Shown here: positions 5,675 through 7,677 of the stretch, one piece after another | Position numbering within the stretch: position 1 is the first letter of the stretch | Layout of the letters: each line of letters begins with the position of its first letter | Source of the DNA: Holophaga sp. | GTDB taxonomy: Bacteria > Acidobacteriota > Holophagae > Holophagales > Holophagaceae | NCBI GenBank assembly: GCA_016715205.1 | Contig: JADKBC010000047.1 | Span: 1 to 7,677, forward strand | Length of the DNA stretch: 7,677 nucleotides | Reading direction: 5' to 3' | Position numbers and translations under genes: made by a program | Notes under the pieces: generated by a model | The model's input: only the letters and a program-made list of their open reading frames with translations | The model's database searches: none | What the model was told of the DNA's origin: nothing

Positions 5675-7477
5675 TCAGCGAACCAGCCGGTGGGGATAAT
5701 TCACCGCCGCTGATCCGCCAGGCAGGATGACTGATGCAACCTTCGACGGGCTGCCCAACACCCGTCGCAAGAACTGACCAGGGACAGGCGGGGGGGCAAC
5801 CAAGGGCGACAGCTCGGCTACGGGCACTGGCGACGCTGGCGGCACTGGCGGCGGAGCGGTACTGTTCAGTTCCTCAATCCGTTCGGGCTGGCCCGAGACG
5901 TGGCGGGCCGCCTCAGGCGGCGCAGAGGGCAGCCGAACAGCCGGGTCGCCCAGGATCATATAATTGCGGGCGTCGTTGTGGGTCAGCCATAAATCACTCA
6001 AAAGGTACTCATCCAGCCGGTAACCCGGAATGCGGGTTTTGTTCTGGATGTCGGTGATGTCCGTCGCCAGCTCAGCATAGCGGCGGTTAAAGGCATCCAT
6101 CGCCGCTCCCACCGGGTACCCGCTCAGCAGCTTGCCGAGCAGATCCTCAAAGACATTGAGCTGCGGCTGGTTGTTATCCGCCAGGAAAGAAAAACTCCAG
6201 GCCCGGTCCACATGCCCGATCACGGCCAGGGCGCCGCCGTTGGGGTGGGCCAGCATGCGCTGCGGCAGGACTGCCAGAAAATCGCCCCCGGCGATTTGGA
6301 GCGGCTTTTGCTGATCAACGATAAATTCGTCATACTGGGGGGTGCCTGCCCCGTAGCAGGCAAAGAAAAATGCCATCAGACCCTGGAGTTGGGCCTGCGA
6401 ACTTAAATGGTCGCTGGCAAAATAGAGGTCATCGGTCACATCACCTTCATGAAAAAGCGGGCCTTGCCAATCCTGACAGAGCAGGGCGCCCTGCTGCGGA
6501 CGCTGGCGGGGGTCGTTCTGATCGAAGACCATGCCATGGGTGGCGCTGAAAAGCAGCGCCGGGGTTTGCGGGCCGCCCAACCAGCTTTCCAGGCGCGCCC
6601 GGGTGGCCTGCTCGCCCAGCGCAGCCTGCACATCCCAGGCGGGGAAATCAGCGGCGGTGAATGGCAGCCTGAGCTTTGCGCCAATCTGGAGCAGTTCGGC
6701 TTCAGAATACGGACGCCCCTCCAGCATATAACGGACGCCCTTCTGGGTGATGAGTTGTTCCAACCGGTCGCGCAGCATCCTGACACGCCATCCGGTCTGC
6801 AAATATTCCACCAGCGGTCTGGCAAGCCGGTCGTGGCTCAGGCGGGTGTTCTCGTCATCGGGATTGACGGCGCAAACACGCCCACCCGTCTGGAGCGCGC
6901 CAGACCCTGTTTTTCGACCCGGGTGACACTCTGCGCATAGTTGGAAAAATCATCGAGCTGGTCAAAATGAACCCGCCCCGTCAGGTACTGCACATCCAGC
7001 TGATATTGAAAGGCAAAGGGAATTTCCTGCGGGCTGGCAGCGATCAGCAGATAATAGGGCACTTTGTCCGGGTTTGGAACGCCGTCCGGGCTGGCGCCAA
7101 CCCGAATCAGCCAGTCACGTTTGGATTCGCCGGGGATATACCCATTTCGGCCAGAGAAAACTTTGAAGCGGGGGTCCGGCCGCCTCCCGGCGGTGACGAA
7201 GCTGCCTTTGCCAGAGCGTCCTGGCGGGTCTGAAGCTGCCTGGCGTCCAAATTGGCAGGATAAATGACACCCAGCCGGCTTTGGCCAGATCGCGAACATC
7301 CAGCTCAAAGCTGCGGGTCGTACCGCGCTTCTTGCGCAGCAGTTCGTTCAGGGCGTTCTGGTCCAACCGGCTGCCCAGCGCCAGGCCGGTGACCTGGGCA
7401 GGGCTCAATGAAAGGGCGTATGCGCCGCCCTGGGCTCGAATTCCGTTCAGATCAATGCGCTGTTTGTGCTGATCCAT
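5675..7477 (-). CDS. Caspase-fold (clan CD, C25/CHAT-like) cysteine peptidase candidate, three frameshifts
   Basis: About 601 residues after three one-base corrections. The catalytic region is in one unbroken frame: SATHGM (His315, after a hydrophobic strand PALLF) and AFFFACYGAGTP (Cys375, after a hydrophobic strand), the His-Gly and Ala-Cys pattern of clan CD peptidases (gingipain C25, caspase, CHAT). The domain ends with MILGDPAVRL (508-516), a tail typical of C25-like domains. A proline-rich stretch (about 542-568, APPPVPPASP, APPPVPGQ) and a short basic end follow. There is no signal peptide, so unlike secreted gingipains it should act inside the cell. The N-terminal 220 residues (RIDLNGIRAQGGAYALS..., VGASPDGVPNPDKVPYYLLIAASPQEIPF) are not a domain I know. 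Breaks are at 7270-7272 (restores AGWGVIYPANLD), 7141-7143 (restores GYIPGESKRDW) and near 6869 (restores VNPDDENTRLSHDRL). Start chosen at ATG 7477, with GAGG (7484-7487) upstream. Substrate and role unknown. Confidence 0.7.
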
Positions 7478-7510
7478 ACCTGCCCTCGGGGTTCGTGAAT
7501 GATTCAATAA

Positions 7511-7561
7511 GGGGATTGGGAGTGTTTAGCGGGCTTCGTCCGCTAAACACTCCCAATCCCC
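7511..7561. repeat. Palindromic element copy 3 (perfect 22-bp stem)
   Basis: A perfect 22-bp inverted repeat (7511-7532 with 7540-7561); a G-T pair extends the stem and leaves the loop CTTCG. Arm pieces ATTGGGAGTGTTTAGCGG share TGGGxGTGT and AGCGG with the other two copies. It starts 33 bases upstream of the peptidase start codon and just downstream of a canonical promoter, so it lies in the 5' leader. No T run follows. Confidence 0.87.
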
Positions 7562-7577
7562 CGCAAGTTACAGAATG

Positions 7578-7606
7578 ATTGTATGTGGGCTGAATTCACG
7601 TGTCAA
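7578..7606 (-). promoter_or_regulatory. Canonical sigma-70-type promoter of the peptidase gene
   Basis: On the - strand, TTGACA (7601-7606) is a perfect -35 box and TACAAT (7578-7583) matches 5 of 6 of the -10 consensus, with exactly 17 bases between. Transcription should start near 7571, giving a leader of about 94 bases that contains the whole palindrome at 7511-7561. This is the best promoter in the window. Confidence 0.65.
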
Positions 7607-7642
7607 GGCATGCACCGGATTGAAACAGCGAAAATTCGGTCA

Positions 7643-7651
7643 TGATATACT
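7643..7651 (+). promoter_or_regulatory. Possible extended -10 box for a gene beyond the right edge
   Basis: TGA followed by TATACT (7646-7651) fits an extended -10 element pointing right, with TTGAAA at 7620-7625 as a distant -35 (20 bases). ATATAC (7645-7650) and GTATAT (7656-7661) form a small inverted repeat over it. The gene it might serve is outside the window. Confidence 0.22.
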
Positions 7652-7677
7652 TGATGTATATGGTTTATTGATAAATC

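Noticed and set aside
6407..6940. 177-codon + strand frame opposite the peptidase
   Set aside because: Antisense to the catalytic region with no family pattern and no start signal.
7478..7507. Earlier ATG at 7507 as the peptidase start
   Set aside because: It lacks a ribosome binding site, lies next to the hairpin and adds ten residues of no clear character; ATG 7477 has GAGG at proper distance.
741..7561. The three palindromes as a CRISPR array
   Set aside because: Copies are kilobases apart, differ in the arms and have no regular spacers.

Overview
This window looks like a stretch of a moderately GC-rich bacterial chromosome, probably a member of Chloroflexota (Anaerolineae-like) from an environmental or metagenomic assembly. 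That placement is inferred from the mix of protein families and from the long palindromic intergenic hairpins. No rRNA, tRNA, CRISPR array, insertion sequence or phage gene was seen.

Layout from left to right: the 3' part of a DinB-like gene (+, 2-487). A gene-free region of about 330 bases with two strong hairpins (488-818). A two-gene leftward operon made of an MFS transporter (3076-1713) and an alpha/beta hydrolase (1716-819), coupled by an ATGATGA overlap. A divergent promoter region with a long perfect hairpin (3077-3292). A rightward M20 metallopeptidase of YgeY type (3293-4467), followed by a hairpin terminator. A rightward DUF3224-type gene (4593-4983). A leftward TPR-like small gene (5421 to about 5066). 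A 253-base gap. A leftward cytoplasmic caspase-fold (clan CD, C25/CHAT-like) cysteine peptidase candidate (7477-5675), with a canonical promoter and a third long hairpin in its leader.

Two themes run through the window. First, every complete gene except the truncated DinB gene needs at least one one-base correction, mostly in a homopolymer run, to restore its family-length reading frame. This is most simply explained by uncorrected long-read or pyrosequencing indel errors, not by gene decay. Coding features are therefore given as whole reconstructed genes with the frame breaks noted. Second, three long near-perfect hairpins share a CGG(G)CTTCG-type centre and a GGGNGTGT-type arm. They look like one dispersed palindrome family. 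One sits at the 3' end of the MFS-hydrolase operon and two sit in 5' leaders between promoter and ribosome binding site.

The genes do not form an obvious single pathway. The MFS-hydrolase operon and the divergent M20 gene could share regulation through an inverted repeat that overlaps the promoters. The peptidase and the TPR-like gene lie on the same strand but 253 bases apart, so a functional link is only a possibility.
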